Source: a virus | Reading direction: 5' to 3' (one strand) | IMG/VR virus record: IMGVR_UViG_3300027704_000032 | Coordinates: 1 to 52,116 of that record | Length of the DNA: 52,116 nt | Shown: piece after piece, positions 9,899-18,483 of the stretch | Layout of the letters: each line of letters begins with the position of its first letter | How positions within the stretch are numbered: the first letter of the stretch is position 1 | Translations under genes and position numbers: made by a program | Notes under the pieces: model-generated | Told to the model about the DNA's origin: nothing | Seen by the model: the letters and a program-made list of their open reading frames with translations, nothing else | Databases searched by the model: none

Positions 9899-10118
9899 CA
9901 AAGTATTCCTTTAGTTCTCTGTAGCCCCCGACATGGGTTCCATCTGGTTTAAAGATTTGTGGTACTGTAGTATACCCTGCTTGCTTAACAAGAGTCAACA
10001 CCCACTTATTAGAGGAGGAGTCTACAGAGTAGGGGGTGTATGACTCCCCCCTACCATTAAGCAAGGCCTTAGCACTGTCACAAAAGTTGCACTGGCTCCT
10101 TGTTATTATTGTCCACAT
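9873..10118 (-). CDS. grx: Glutaredoxin
   Basis: An 81-residue thioredoxin-fold protein with the active site CNFC at residues 11-14, the cis-Pro motif TVPQIF near residue 52 and the GGY motif near residue 65: the three hallmarks of glutaredoxins. It probably supplies electrons to the adjacent ribonucleotide reductase, whose stop codon overlaps its start (TGATG). Coupled translation of reductase and reductant fits this role. Confidence 0.92.
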   Translation of the reverse strand: MWTIITRSQCNFCDSAKALLNGRGESYTPYSVDSSSNKWVLTLVKQAGYTTVPQIFKPDGTHVGGYRELKEYFDETSTKEF

Positions 10119-12013
10119 CAGACTAGATCAACAATCTCACAGGAGTCACCAGAGCAAGCAAGTGTCTGGCTACCAGCCGTGTTGTCTTCACTCTCATACT
10201 GTGAGAGGTTAGACCAGTCGATAGTCTTAGGCATTAAGGACTTGAGAGTCTTGTAGTCACTCTTCCCACACTCTTGATAAGGTGCTTGCTGATAGGTGTG
10301 CTCATTGAATGGTAAAAAAGATACACCTGACATCTCATCAAAAAACTTGTAAACAAAAGCACCTACTTCAAACCACTCATCATTCTTGACGTTGATTGTA
10401 ACCGATGGCTTATGCTCACACCATCCACGTTGATAGGCTAACCACATCTCTAGCTGTTCGATTGCAGACATGTCAGCAGTACACACAGCACCAGTAGGTG
10501 CCTTCATAGGAAAGCTAAACACTGTAGTTTGATCAGGCTTGAATGCCTCAGGTGCATTAGGTACGCCTTGATCTTTCATGAACTGTGTTAGTGGATCTTT
10601 ATTGTCACCACGCACGGTACGAATGTAGTAAGGTGAGTGACGAGCATGAATACCACTGGCAGAATCAACAAGTTGTGAAACCGTTCCACTTGGTTTGACA
10701 CAAGTGATAGCAGTAGCGACAGGGATACCAAGACGTTTAGCCCACTCAGCATTAGTAGTAACAGCAATTTGTTTAAGGTGTGTAAGAGTATTCTCCAATC
10801 CTTTGTTCTTCAAAGTCATCAGTGAATTATCCATGATGCCTGTTAGAGATACACCCAACAACCTTTCTTCTTCAGTGTTCTTCTGCCAGATCTTACGTAG
10901 GTATGGGAACTTAGTAAAGCTGGCTTGGATAGTACCTAAGATGGTAGCTAATCTTACCTTCTCTGAAAGAGAATCTAAATCATCTGTTGCACGTACAACT
11001 ACCTCTGTTAGGTTGCAAAACTGATTTGGGCGTAAAATTATTTCGCTGCACGGATTAGTTCCAAACTCATAGTCTGCATCCCGTCTACCATTCTTAGCAG
11101 CCTGTACCTTAGATGCTTGTCGATTGAATATACCACGCTCACCTGAGCCTGACTCAACCAGTGCCATCCACTCACGCATGAAGGATAAACTATCAGGTTT
11201 CTCAGTGTAGGATACAGAGTTGTTAGCCAAGGCACGTTGTGGGTTGTTCTCCCACCAACTGCCTGACTTAGCATGTCGCATACGATCATCCGATAGGTTA
11301 GATAGGGATATCATAGCTGACCTACGTACACCACCAACTACTACTACCTCTCCAATCTTACACATGATATCATGACATTCAATTGAAGATAGCTTACGTC
11401 CTTGTGCTTCCTTGAATGTTTGAATAGTAAAGTTAAATAAGTCTACCAATGGCGCTGGGCCTGAGGCCCGGCCACCAAAAGTCTTAAGGGGTGCGCCAGC
11501 AGGACGTACCCTAGTAACATCCCATGTTGGGATCTCACCACTATACAGGAGTGCAATCACTTGACGCAACGACTTAGCCCACCCCTCCTTACTGTCCTTG
11601 ACGACGATATTAGTCTCACTCTGGAAGAGTTGAGGCACCTCTGGAAGCTTGCTGACGAACTGCCTTTCTACACTAAAACCAACCCCGGTACCACAGAGGA
11701 GGATAAACATAGCCTCATCGAAGGCTTTAAGGTCATCTACGGGTAGGTAGGAGCAGTTGTACATGCAGGTGTTGTCACGTTCTGCGGCAGCACCAGCTGT
11801 CATAAGACCACGCATAGAGGGCATAACCTCTAGCCCAATGATGGCCTGTTCTAATTTATACTTAGTGTCTGGGTCCACCAAGTCTTTGATGATGTTGTCA
11901 GAGAAACGAGTAACAGTATCGTTCCAAGATTCTCTACCCAAACCATCATGGTACTTAGCATACCGTGACTTGTGAATAAATGATTGATAGTCGGTTGGTA
12001 AATTGTTGCTCAT
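10118..12013 (-). CDS. nrdJ: Adenosylcobalamin-dependent ribonucleotide reductase (class II)
   Basis: A 631-residue monomeric-type class II reductase that makes deoxynucleotides using cobalamin, so it depends on host or environmental vitamin B12. Visible motifs are LLCGTGVGFSVE in the N-terminal half, the active-site region TNPCSEIILRPNQFCN with the NPCSE thiyl-radical cysteine, and the C-terminal redox pair CSGDSCEIVDLV that would be re-reduced by the glutaredoxin encoded next. The size matches the single-subunit Lactobacillus-type enzyme found in SIO1-like roseophages. It starts at ATG 12013, overlapping the MazG-like gene. I see no cobalamin riboswitch upstream, and none is expected because the gene sits inside a long operon. 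Confidence 0.95.
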   Translation of the reverse strand: MSNNLPTDYQSFIHKSRYAKYHDGLGRESWNDTVTRFSDNIIKDLVDPDTKYKLEQAIIGLEVMPSMRGLMTAGAAAERDNTCMYNCSYLPVDDLKAFDEAMFILLCGTGVGFSVERQFVSKLPEVPQLFQSETNIVVKDSKEGWAKSLRQVIALLYSGEIPTWDVTRVRPAGAPLKTFGGRASGPAPLVDLFNFTIQTFKEAQGRKLSSIECHDIMCKIGEVVVVGGVRRSAMISLSNLSDDRMRHAKSGSWWENNPQRALANNSVSYTEKPDSLSFMREWMALVESGSGERGIFNRQASKVQAAKNGRRDADYEFGTNPCSEIILRPNQFCNLTEVVVRATDDLDSLSEKVRLATILGTIQASFTKFPYLRKIWQKNTEEERLLGVSLTGIMDNSLMTLKNKGLENTLTHLKQIAVTTNAEWAKRLGIPVATAITCVKPSGTVSQLVDSASGIHARHSPYYIRTVRGDNKDPLTQFMKDQGVPNAPEAFKPDQTTVFSFPMKAPTGAVCTADMSAIEQLEMWLAYQRGWCEHKPSVTINVKNDEWFEVGAFVYKFFDEMSGVSFLPFNEHTYQQAPYQECGKSDYKTLKSLMPKTIDWSNLSQYESEDNTAGSQTLACSGDSCEIVDLV

Positions 12014-12384
12014 CGTTTGTCTCCTGACCCCTGTAGGGTTCCTCTTTGCTTACGGTCGTATAACTTATCTAGGTTAGACTTAGCTACCTCACCCATGTCT
12101 ACGTTAAGGTCACGGCATAGTGCTGCTATGTACCACAGACAGTCGCCTATCTCAGCTGCCAGTGCGGCCTTATCCATCTTACCATCACGGATAATCTTCT
12201 TAACCTTGTTGGCTACCTCACCAGCTTCACCAGCTAAGCCCAGCGCAGGGTAAGTGATAGCATGTTGTATAGGATATATTGCTGTACCTGCAGCAGCCTT
12301 TTGGTAGGAGCTAAGTGTCATATCTTTATACAGGGTGCTATCCTTATAGTAGCCCCATGCTTCTAAATCAGTTTCATTTATCAT
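12010..12384 (-). CDS. MazG-like nucleotide pyrophosphohydrolase
   Basis: A 124-residue all-alpha NTP pyrophosphohydrolase with the metal-binding pattern E-x-x-E (GEAGE) followed by E-x-x-D (AEIGD) about 20 residues later. Enzymes of this family hydrolyse NTPs or dNTPs to monophosphates. In phages they are proposed to clean nucleotide pools or alter alarmone signalling, but the substrate cannot be told from sequence. I chose ATG 12384, which has GTGAGG six bases upstream, over an in-frame GTG four codons earlier that overlaps this ribosome site. It is followed by RNR with an ATGA overlap. Confidence 0.85.
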   Translation of the reverse strand: MINETDLEAWGYYKDSTLYKDMTLSSYQKAAAGTAIYPIQHAITYPALGLAGEAGEVANKVKKIIRDGKMDKAALAAEIGDCLWYIAALCRDLNVDMGEVAKSNLDKLYDRKQRGTLQGSGDKR

Positions 12385-12535
12385 GTAGAACCTCACAATC
12401 TAATACTTCTATATCGTCTATGTCATAGAGGGCATACTGTATTTGCTCTGATATAACATCCACATTATTTCCAAATGCCTCTAAAAAATTAGCACTCTTG
12501 TCTACTGAAATAGTTAAGTTGATCTCGAATATCAC
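12374..12535 (-). CDS. Small hypothetical protein (53 residues)
   Basis: This frame begins with GTG at 12535, preceded by AGGAG at a normal distance. It encodes an acidic peptide starting MIFEINLTISVDKS and ending next to the MazG-like start. It overlaps that gene's ATG by 11 bases and fills what would otherwise be a 150-base gap in a tightly packed operon, which is the main reason to accept it. It may be missed by standard gene finders. No function recognised. Confidence 0.6.
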   Translation of the reverse strand: MIFEINLTISVDKSANFLEAFGNNVDVISEQIQYALYDIDDIEVLDCEVLHDK

Positions 12536-12546
12536 AGCGGAAACTC

Positions 12547-12789
12547 CTAGTTATACTTAGGGTTGCTACCCATGTCAATGGTTAATGGCTCAACAGTTTT
12601 ACTAAAATAACTTACCCACTCATAGGCATCATCAAAGTCTTCGAACCAAAAGTTATCTATCTCTATCTCACCATCAATCTCCACTTTACATAGCATGAAG
12701 TACTGAGATCCATCAGGAATTTCATATTCCTCATCAAACTCATCAACAGATGTCGGACCCTCAACGATACCCCAAATTTTAATTTCCAT
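12547..12789 (-). CDS. Small acidic hypothetical protein
   Basis: An 80-residue, strongly acidic protein (MEIKIWGIVEGPTSVDEFD...) with alternating hydrophobic and acidic residues that suggest a beta-rich fold, then an aromatic segment (FWFEDFDDAYEW). Its start overlaps the end of the nuclease gene at 12779 by 11 bases. It has the same style as the other small early proteins in this arm (18241-19398), which also have a Y/F...A-x-E-W-like helix. No function recognised. Confidence 0.7.
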   Translation of the reverse strand: MEIKIWGIVEGPTSVDEFDEEYEIPDGSQYFMLCKVEIDGEIEIDNFWFEDFDDAYEWVSYFSKTVEPLTIDMGSNPKYN

Positions 12790-13135
12790 CTTTATCTTTC
12801 CAGTTACGTAAGAGTTCCATGTAGTGATCCATGCCTACCATAACAACCCAAGGCATCCGGTCTGACCTAAAGAAAACCACTGGCTCTCCTTTAGCATGTT
12901 TACTTGCTTGTTCCAAGTACCCATACACAGTTTTTAATGAAGACTTCCTACGTTTAACTTCGATAGTGATAGGAAGTTTCTTCCTTGCTGCGGGGGACAA
13001 CTGAATGTCTTCTCCTGTGTCCCCCATAGTTGTGCTCTTGATGTCATCAGGTTCGAACTCAGGAAATGTTTCAAGTAACTTATCCCTGATCTCTTGCTGA
13101 CCACCTCTACCCTTTGCCTTAGCTGCCCTAGTCAT
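12779..13135 (-). CDS. PD-(D/E)XK nuclease, resolvase-like
   Basis: A 118-residue basic protein. The N-terminal KGRGGQQEIRDKL resembles the KG-x-x-x-E opening of archaeal-type Holliday junction resolvases. The nuclease core is GEDIQLSP followed by ITIEVKRRK, giving Asp and E-V-K in PD-(D/E)XK spacing. In a T7-like replication cluster a small endonuclease or junction resolvase is expected to debranch concatemers before packaging, and no T7 gp3 homologue is otherwise seen. It overlaps the exonuclease gene upstream by eight bases. Confidence 0.75.
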   Translation of the reverse strand: MTRAAKAKGRGGQQEIRDKLLETFPEFEPDDIKSTTMGDTGEDIQLSPAARKKLPITIEVKRRKSSLKTVYGYLEQASKHAKGEPVVFFRSDRMPWVVMVGMDHYMELLRNWKDKDGN

Positions 13136-13982
13136 TAGGAATCTCCTGGACTTGAGGAACCTTCTCTACATGAGTAAGGTACTCAACACCATAAGAGTAT
13201 TGGAACATGCGTAGGTTAGGCCAGCACTCTTTCTTATAGTCGCAGAATGTACAAGACTTATCCAACTTCATGTTGGGACTAGACTTACTGGCAGGCACTG
13301 GTGGTACACGATCAACAGGTATCTTACCAGCAACCATATCCTTTGCGGCAAGCATCTCTTGCTCTTTAGTCTTAAGCTCTTCGGTAAAGTCATACACATC
13401 TAGGCATACCTCACCGCTTACCTTATCAATAACTAAGAATGCTCCAGTCGTTTTATTGGTGACGAGTGGATCATCCTTTGCTGCATACACATATGAAGAC
13501 AGTTGTGAGATATAACCGAATGGGTCGTTGTCTCTAAGCTCACCGTTCTTAAACTTTTTAAATGAATAAGGGCTGGCTGACTTAACGTCAACTGTCATAC
13601 CATCTATCACTGCATCCCTGTGTCCACGGATACCGTGTACGTGCATACGTTCTTGCATACCCTCCACTGAGTGGCCTGATGCCATCACCATGTGGAGAAT
13701 TAATTCTTCAATCATATCACCATAAAAGAATCTCAGTAGCATACTAGCACTGAGAGGTTCACTTGTAGTGGGTTTGTTTATCCGATACCAAAGCTTACGT
13801 TTACATGGGGTACCAATGGACGACAAGGAAAGGTATGCCCTTGGTTCCTGTGGTTTGCTGAACCTAGTGTTAGCGGAGGTTGCAATAGCCTCACCCATCA
13901 TCGTGCCTAGTGTACTGCTCCAACCACCTCTACCATAGATAACTTCTTCTAGGTCTGGAATAAGAGTATCAATATTTTTCAT
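13128..13982 (-). CDS. Cas4/RecB-like exonuclease with Fe-S cysteines
   Basis: A 284-residue PD-(D/E)XK exonuclease. Nuclease residues are visible in GHRDAVIDG and TVDVKSAS, with a Q-x-x-x-Y motif at ISQLSSYVYA. Four cysteines, one in GTPCKRKLWY near residue 59 and three in CTFCDYKKEC near residue 245, match the arrangement that holds an iron-sulphur cluster in Cas4 and AddB nucleases. In phages this type usually fills the role of the T7 gp6 exonuclease in host DNA breakdown, primer removal and recombination. No CRISPR genes are nearby. It lies just after a strong terminator, so it should be expressed less than the ssDNA-binding protein. Confidence 0.88.
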   Translation of the reverse strand: MKNIDTLIPDLEEVIYGRGGWSSTLGTMMGEAIATSANTRFSKPQEPRAYLSLSSIGTPCKRKLWYRINKPTTSEPLSASMLLRFFYGDMIEELILHMVMASGHSVEGMQERMHVHGIRGHRDAVIDGMTVDVKSASPYSFKKFKNGELRDNDPFGYISQLSSYVYAAKDDPLVTNKTTGAFLVIDKVSGEVCLDVYDFTEELKTKEQEMLAAKDMVAGKIPVDRVPPVPASKSSPNMKLDKSCTFCDYKKECWPNLRMFQYSYGVEYLTHVEKVPQVQEIPND

Positions 13983-13993
13983 AATCTCTCCTT

Positions 13994-14020
13994 AAGAAAA
14001 GTGGCCCCCCGAAGGGGGCC
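13994..14020 (-). terminator. Intrinsic terminator with UUCG tetraloop after ssb
   Basis: On the minus strand GGCCCCC, loop TTCG and GGGGGCC make a perfect seven-pair stem with the extra-stable cUUCGg loop, then AC and TTTTCTT. It stands between the ssb stop (14025) and the ribosome site of the exonuclease gene. Read-through is needed for the genes beyond, so it probably acts as a partial terminator. Confidence 0.8.
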
Positions 14021-14024
14021 TAGG

Positions 14025-14576
14025 TTAGAACATTATTTCGTCATCTAGTTTTACGTCTGCTGGTGGTGACGAAGCTGCCACCGCAGGACTTAGTGTATCG
14101 GCTGAGAAGACCACAGGTGCAACTCCCTCAACCATCACATGATTGATTACCATTACGGAATCAAGTCGTGTTCCTATTGTACCATAGTTAGGTACGTCAT
14201 AGACCGTAGCCATTACCTCCACTGTTGACCCATTCCCAATCATACCATCGGTATCAAAGTTCCAAGGTGTACCATCAGAATGGGTGACATCTGGTGCGCC
14301 TCCATCCCAGTCACGTCCGGTATCAAACTTACGATCAAGCTTGACCCGCATACCTCTGCCTTCAATATCAGGCTTAGGTTCCTTAGATGAACCAGCTGCT
14401 TGTAGTGCAGCTATGTTACCATCATCCAAGATCAAATCAATGCAACATGCACCGTTTGTTTTTTCGTAGATGCCAACTGCTGTTGGGGTTTTCTTGTACC
14501 CTGTCATATCACGGTTCTGAGCAAAGACCTTTGCCCATTCAGCAATACCAGTTAGTTTAAGTTTACGTGTAGCCAT
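14025..14576 (-). CDS. Single-stranded DNA-binding protein (T7 gp2.5-like)
   Basis: A 183-residue protein with a predicted beta-rich OB-fold body and a Pro/Ala/Ser linker leading to an acidic C-terminal tail that ends in Phe (DVKLDDEIMF). This acidic, aromatic-ended tail is the signature of T7 gp2.5, where it contacts the polymerase and the primase-helicase. Neighbouring genes encode exactly those partners. It should coat ssDNA and organise the replisome. The terminator directly after it would favour high expression of this gene relative to those downstream. Confidence 0.85.
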   Translation of the reverse strand: MATRKLKLTGIAEWAKVFAQNRDMTGYKKTPTAVGIYEKTNGACCIDLILDDGNIAALQAAGSSKEPKPDIEGRGMRVKLDRKFDTGRDWDGGAPDVTHSDGTPWNFDTDGMIGNGSTVEVMATVYDVPNYGTIGTRLDSVMVINHVMVEGVAPVVFSADTLSPAVAASSPPADVKLDDEIMF

Positions 14577-14587
14577 GTTAGTTTCTC

Positions 14588-16465
14588 CTAATGTACATCA
14601 CTGTACTTTTGACCGTATTGTATATCAATACCAAGGTCAACATTTAATTTCAAGTCTTCGTTAAGTTTTTTAATAGCCCAGTTCAATGCGGCACTATGCA
14701 CATCTTCATCTCCTTTTTTAACTAGGTTAATTGATTCGTCGTGGAATTGACCAAGGATATTAGGTCTCTTGATCCGGTAATAAGCAACCCACTTGTCAAA
14801 GCAGTAGGCTCCAGTGGATTGATTGATAGTAGAGAAGGTATCCTTCTCGTAACGTAGGCTATGCCAGAACTTACTGACGGGATTCTGTACCCACATCTCA
14901 CCATTAATCTTCCTGATCTTCTGTGTCTCAGCGAAAGCTTTGACTGACCAGTTGCGTTCCCAATAAGCATCAAGCAATGCCTGACACTCACGTATGGGTA
15001 GGCCTGTGGTACGTGCCAGCTTAGCTGCACCAACACCATAAGTAGCAGAGTAGTTGACCACCTTGAAGTTCTTACGAACTCTTTTGATACCCTTGAACCT
15101 TGATGCATCACTGACCGTATCTTCATCTGAACTACCATAGAAGTTGTAGTCATCTTCGGTAAGTGTGCCTGACTTAACAGCAAGATCTAGGTGGGGATCA
15201 AACCCCGGCTTAGCCATCTCCTCCACATAGTCAGGGTCAAGAGGCTGCATGTAGTGACGCTTAGTGGTATCCTCAAGGGACACCATGTCAGCACCGCAGA
15301 GAGTGTAGCCATCAGCTACAGTCAAGCAACCCCTAATCTCCTTACCCCAAGGCTTATCAATACCTGGGAGATTGACCAGTGGTTTGTTGTGCTTGAATCG
15401 TAGTGTGTTAGTCAGGCCATTGATCTCTGCCTTGACGTACCCATCACGTTCACAACTCAAGAACCCTTTGAAGATAGCCAACCTGTGACCTAAGATGGAA
15501 TAACCTTCCAGTACTTTGACGCTGGGGTTATCTTCAATTAGGATCTGAACGGAGGGGGAAAGCTCTCCATCCTTACGGACTTGGGGTATCTTTCTTTCTT
15601 CACCTGTCTCCTTATCTTTATCGTAGTCAAATGTACATGGTACCCAGCCCAATGAAAACAACCAGTCCTTTACCTGAAGGTGGGACTTAGGGTTAGGTTC
15701 ATTCCAACCTTTGATGACAGTAATCTCCCCGTCATAGTGTGCAGGGAGGTTGTGTTCTTTTAGAAGAGAGAACCACCTTTCACCATGAGAGGAGGTACTA
15801 AGATCTTGCTTGAAGCATACCTTAGGCCTAGTCTTTTTACTGGTGACCTTCTGTCTAGGCATGACAGTCTTAAGCTCTTCTGTCTTGAGTTCCAACTGCC
15901 TAGTAACCTCATTGAAAGAATCATTGGCAAGGCCAACGTCAAGCTTCCAACCAGAAGTCTCAGCAGCAAACGCACAGTCCATCTTGAATGTTAGGTAACG
16001 AAAGAACTTATCCAATAGAACCTTGTCGTTACCATAGATATACAAGAATCTCTTGAGTAGGTTCCTCCAAAGCAACCAGTTGATCTTAACATCTTCAACA
16101 CAACGGTGTTGGTACTCTTCCTTAGTGAGTCCAGCCCAGTCAGTAATTTCTGGCTTGGGTATGTCGAAGTCTACACCAAAGGATTCGAGGCCATGCTTAG
16201 GTCTACTATAGTTTAGAACCCAAGACATTGGCAGAGTATCAAACAGCCTAGCCTTAACCTTGATACCTAAGATCTTTTCGAGCAACGGTATATCATAACG
16301 TATGATGTTGTGTCCGATCAAACCTTTTTGATCAAGGATAAAGTCACGCATCTCTTGGTAGTCGAAGATAGTCTGGTAGTTATTACCATCGGATGTATAA
16401 GACAGACAGTGTATCTTAGTGGCATCATCCAAAAGATTATCAGCTTCTACATCAAATAATATCAT
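14588..16465 (-). CDS. DNA polymerase, family A, with 3'-5' exonuclease (T7-like)
   Basis: A 625-residue replicative polymerase. Exonuclease motifs are FDVEAD (Asp5, Glu7), GHNIIRYD and the YQHRCVED block. Polymerase motif A is GADMVSLED (catalytic Asp393), motif B is KVVNYSATYG, and motif C is FHDE (Asp576). In motif B the residue equivalent to E. coli Phe762 is Tyr472, as in T7; Tyr here has been linked to lytic phages and efficient dideoxynucleotide use. It is shorter than T7 gp5 (704) but no core motif is missing. Its start overlaps the primase-helicase stop (ATGA). Confidence 0.95.
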   Translation of the reverse strand: MILFDVEADNLLDDATKIHCLSYTSDGNNYQTIFDYQEMRDFILDQKGLIGHNIIRYDIPLLEKILGIKVKARLFDTLPMSWVLNYSRPKHGLESFGVDFDIPKPEITDWAGLTKEEYQHRCVEDVKINWLLWRNLLKRFLYIYGNDKVLLDKFFRYLTFKMDCAFAAETSGWKLDVGLANDSFNEVTRQLELKTEELKTVMPRQKVTSKKTRPKVCFKQDLSTSSHGERWFSLLKEHNLPAHYDGEITVIKGWNEPNPKSHLQVKDWLFSLGWVPCTFDYDKDKETGEERKIPQVRKDGELSPSVQILIEDNPSVKVLEGYSILGHRLAIFKGFLSCERDGYVKAEINGLTNTLRFKHNKPLVNLPGIDKPWGKEIRGCLTVADGYTLCGADMVSLEDTTKRHYMQPLDPDYVEEMAKPGFDPHLDLAVKSGTLTEDDYNFYGSSDEDTVSDASRFKGIKRVRKNFKVVNYSATYGVGAAKLARTTGLPIRECQALLDAYWERNWSVKAFAETQKIRKINGEMWVQNPVSKFWHSLRYEKDTFSTINQSTGAYCFDKWVAYYRIKRPNILGQFHDESINLVKKGDEDVHSAALNWAIKKLNEDLKLNVDLGIDIQYGQKYSDVH

Positions 16466-18075
16466 GCTGCCATTTCACTCCCAATGTAAGGTGCATCTTC
16501 TGTCAGGATCGTAGTCTCTGGATCGTAATAGAGTGAGCCTGCGTTGCCTAACTTAGCGAATGGTCTGTTCTTGTCAATGACAAATGTTGTAGTGTTCTGA
16601 AGTATCTCATCCTCTGACTCAACATCACGCTCCAACTTAATACATATGATAGCTTCCTCTTCAAGTGAGGCAGCATACTTAGTACGTCCATCGTCATTAA
16701 CCTGTGAGATAAATACCACACCAATGTTCAACTCCTTGGCAAGCTGTGCCATACGTGAGCCTAGTGTAGTAAGTACACTGGTAGCACCATCAACACCAGT
16801 ACTGGACAAGTAAGCCAGTCGTTGTACGTGGTCAATGAAGATGAACCCTGCACCATAGACTGAAGCCGATAGCCTTACGTAGTCCAGTAGCTTGAGTGGA
16901 TCATCATGACCACGCATCTCAAAGATGATAGTACGTTCACCCTGTGTAGCTGCCTGAGCAGCCTTGATCACATCCTCCTCACTTATGCCGGCATCTCTTG
17001 CATCATCCTTAGTACGGACGTTGATACCTAGGTGGTAGGTAGCCATAGCACGGTAGGTTGTAGACTTCATCTCCTCCATGTGGAGCAGGGCAATACGTGT
17101 CTCCTCATCACGCAGTAAGCCAGTCTCAAAGTACCGAACAACTTCGGTCTTACCCATACCACGAGGAGCTTTGATAAAGGTAAGACCTCCCTTAACCATG
17201 CCCCTGATCTTTTCGTCAAGGCCAGCGTGACCAGTGGGTACATACTCGTAAGGGTTCTCGTTAAGGATTGCTGCTTCCACATCTGCATCAGAGCAGAAGA
17301 AGTTCTCAGGTGAATATCTTTGTGGCTTCCTTGCAGCCCACATGAGAGCATCACTATCACCTGACTCAAGGAACTCATTAGCATCCTTATGCTTAGACAT
17401 CGGCACATAGTAGAACTTATCTGGGAAGGCTTGGTATAACTTGTCAGCTGCCCTACGTCCAGCATCGTCAAGCTCACCTGCATATACAAGTTCTTTGAAT
17501 GACGACAGATAAGCATGGTTGTGCTTGATGAATTTCTCTCCGATGGATGCGCTGGGCAATGACTTCACGGGGAATGTCTTGCCTAGTATCTGATACAGGC
17601 TGGCTGCATCAAACTCACCTTCGGTAATATAAATACGATTGCTTGAACCTGCGTTAAACTCAGGGCCAAACAGCATGTTCATACCTAGGCCACGGTCTTT
17701 GACCCAGGACTTAGACTTGTCGTTGAACATGCGATACTTAACTGTGTGCGGGTACTTGTAAGCATATCGTACTGGCTTACCGTCCTCGCCCAGTTGTAAT
17801 TGAATGCCGTACATCTCACAGACATCAGGCTCTATGCCCCTGATACCTTTGTATGTCGAACTCTTAACCTCTATTGTCATAGGGTTTCTCCTCTCTCGTA
17901 GTGGATACTCTGTCGCTGCCCATGAGAAGGTGGCTGGCATGCCTTTCTCTGGGTACGATCTGCTACAAGAATGACAGTGACCAAAGCCATCGTCATTCCA
18001 ATTGAATGCATCACTTGATCCACACTCTTCGTATGGGCAAGCTAGGTGCGGGTTATCTCCTGTCTTCATCATCAT
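16462..18075 (-). CDS. DNA primase-helicase (T7 gp4-like)
   Basis: A 537-residue bifunctional replisome motor. The N-terminal zinc-binding domain has CPYEECG and CHSC. TOPRIM motifs are ITEGEFDA and the YAGELDDAG acidic block. The C-terminal RecA-like helicase has Walker A APRGMGKTE (Lys309) and the IFIDHVQRL Walker B-like strand. It should unwind duplex and lay down primers for the polymerase encoded next. The start region is three consecutive ATG codons overlapping the end of the upstream membrane-protein gene, so the exact first Met is uncertain. Confidence 0.93.
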   Translation of the reverse strand: MMMKTGDNPHLACPYEECGSSDAFNWNDDGFGHCHSCSRSYPEKGMPATFSWAATEYPLRERRNPMTIEVKSSTYKGIRGIEPDVCEMYGIQLQLGEDGKPVRYAYKYPHTVKYRMFNDKSKSWVKDRGLGMNMLFGPEFNAGSSNRIYITEGEFDAASLYQILGKTFPVKSLPSASIGEKFIKHNHAYLSSFKELVYAGELDDAGRRAADKLYQAFPDKFYYVPMSKHKDANEFLESGDSDALMWAARKPQRYSPENFFCSDADVEAAILNENPYEYVPTGHAGLDEKIRGMVKGGLTFIKAPRGMGKTEVVRYFETGLLRDEETRIALLHMEEMKSTTYRAMATYHLGINVRTKDDARDAGISEEDVIKAAQAATQGERTIIFEMRGHDDPLKLLDYVRLSASVYGAGFIFIDHVQRLAYLSSTGVDGATSVLTTLGSRMAQLAKELNIGVVFISQVNDDGRTKYAASLEEEAIICIKLERDVESEDEILQNTTTFVIDKNRPFAKLGNAGSLYYDPETTILTEDAPYIGSEMAA

Positions 18076-18241
18076 AAAACATATCCATCATTATAGCCCA
18101 GATATACATGACAGCTACAAGAGGCCATGTCAAGGCTAGTTTTATTGGTGCGTTCTGACTCTCGTCATCAATGGGATCAACCAGCCCGAAGACTAGCATC
18201 ATCCCAAGGAAGTACATGAACAGTGCAATCCAAAGTTCCAT
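18053..18241 (-). CDS. Small two-TM membrane protein
   Basis: A 62-residue protein with two hydrophobic segments, about residues 3-20 and 36-54, separated by a short acidic loop (DPIDDESQ) and ending in a charged tail (DDEDRR). It overlaps the primase-helicase start by 23 bases. A membrane protein in the replication arm might interfere with the host envelope or tether replication, but nothing in the sequence settles this. Confidence 0.65.
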   Translation of the reverse strand: MELWIALFMYFLGMMLVFGLVDPIDDESQNAPIKLALTWPLVAVMYIWAIMMDMFYDDEDRR

Positions 18242-18483
18242 TAGTCATCCCTTACTTTTAATCTAAACATACCTTCTGTACTTTGCAGTGAGGCAGCTAT
18301 GTCAAGCAACTGTTGGTAGCTCAGTAGTATCATGTCCGTACTATTCCACTGATCGTCATGCTGCGATATAAATACAGTACCATCTTCAGTAAGAATAACC
18401 TCAACATCAAGGAACTCATCCTCTTGGTCAAGTGTAACAACAGTAACTTTATCGTGTGAAAATTCTACAGTATACACTACCAC
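18241..18483 (-). CDS. Small hypothetical protein
   Basis: An 80-residue acidic protein of alternating hydrophobic and charged residues, suggesting beta strands followed by a helix (SYQQLLDIAASLQS). It overlaps the start and stop of its neighbours by one to seven bases in a chain of small early genes. Not recognised. Confidence 0.65.
   Translation of the reverse strand: MVVYTVEFSHDKVTVVTLDQEDEFLDVEVILTEDGTVFISQHDDQWNSTDMILLSYQQLLDIAASLQSTEGMFRLKVRDD

Noticed and set aside
10118-12540. Cobalamin riboswitch for the B12-dependent reductase
   Set aside because: The gene is inside a tightly overlapping operon with no leader; no B12-box-like sequence was seen upstream.
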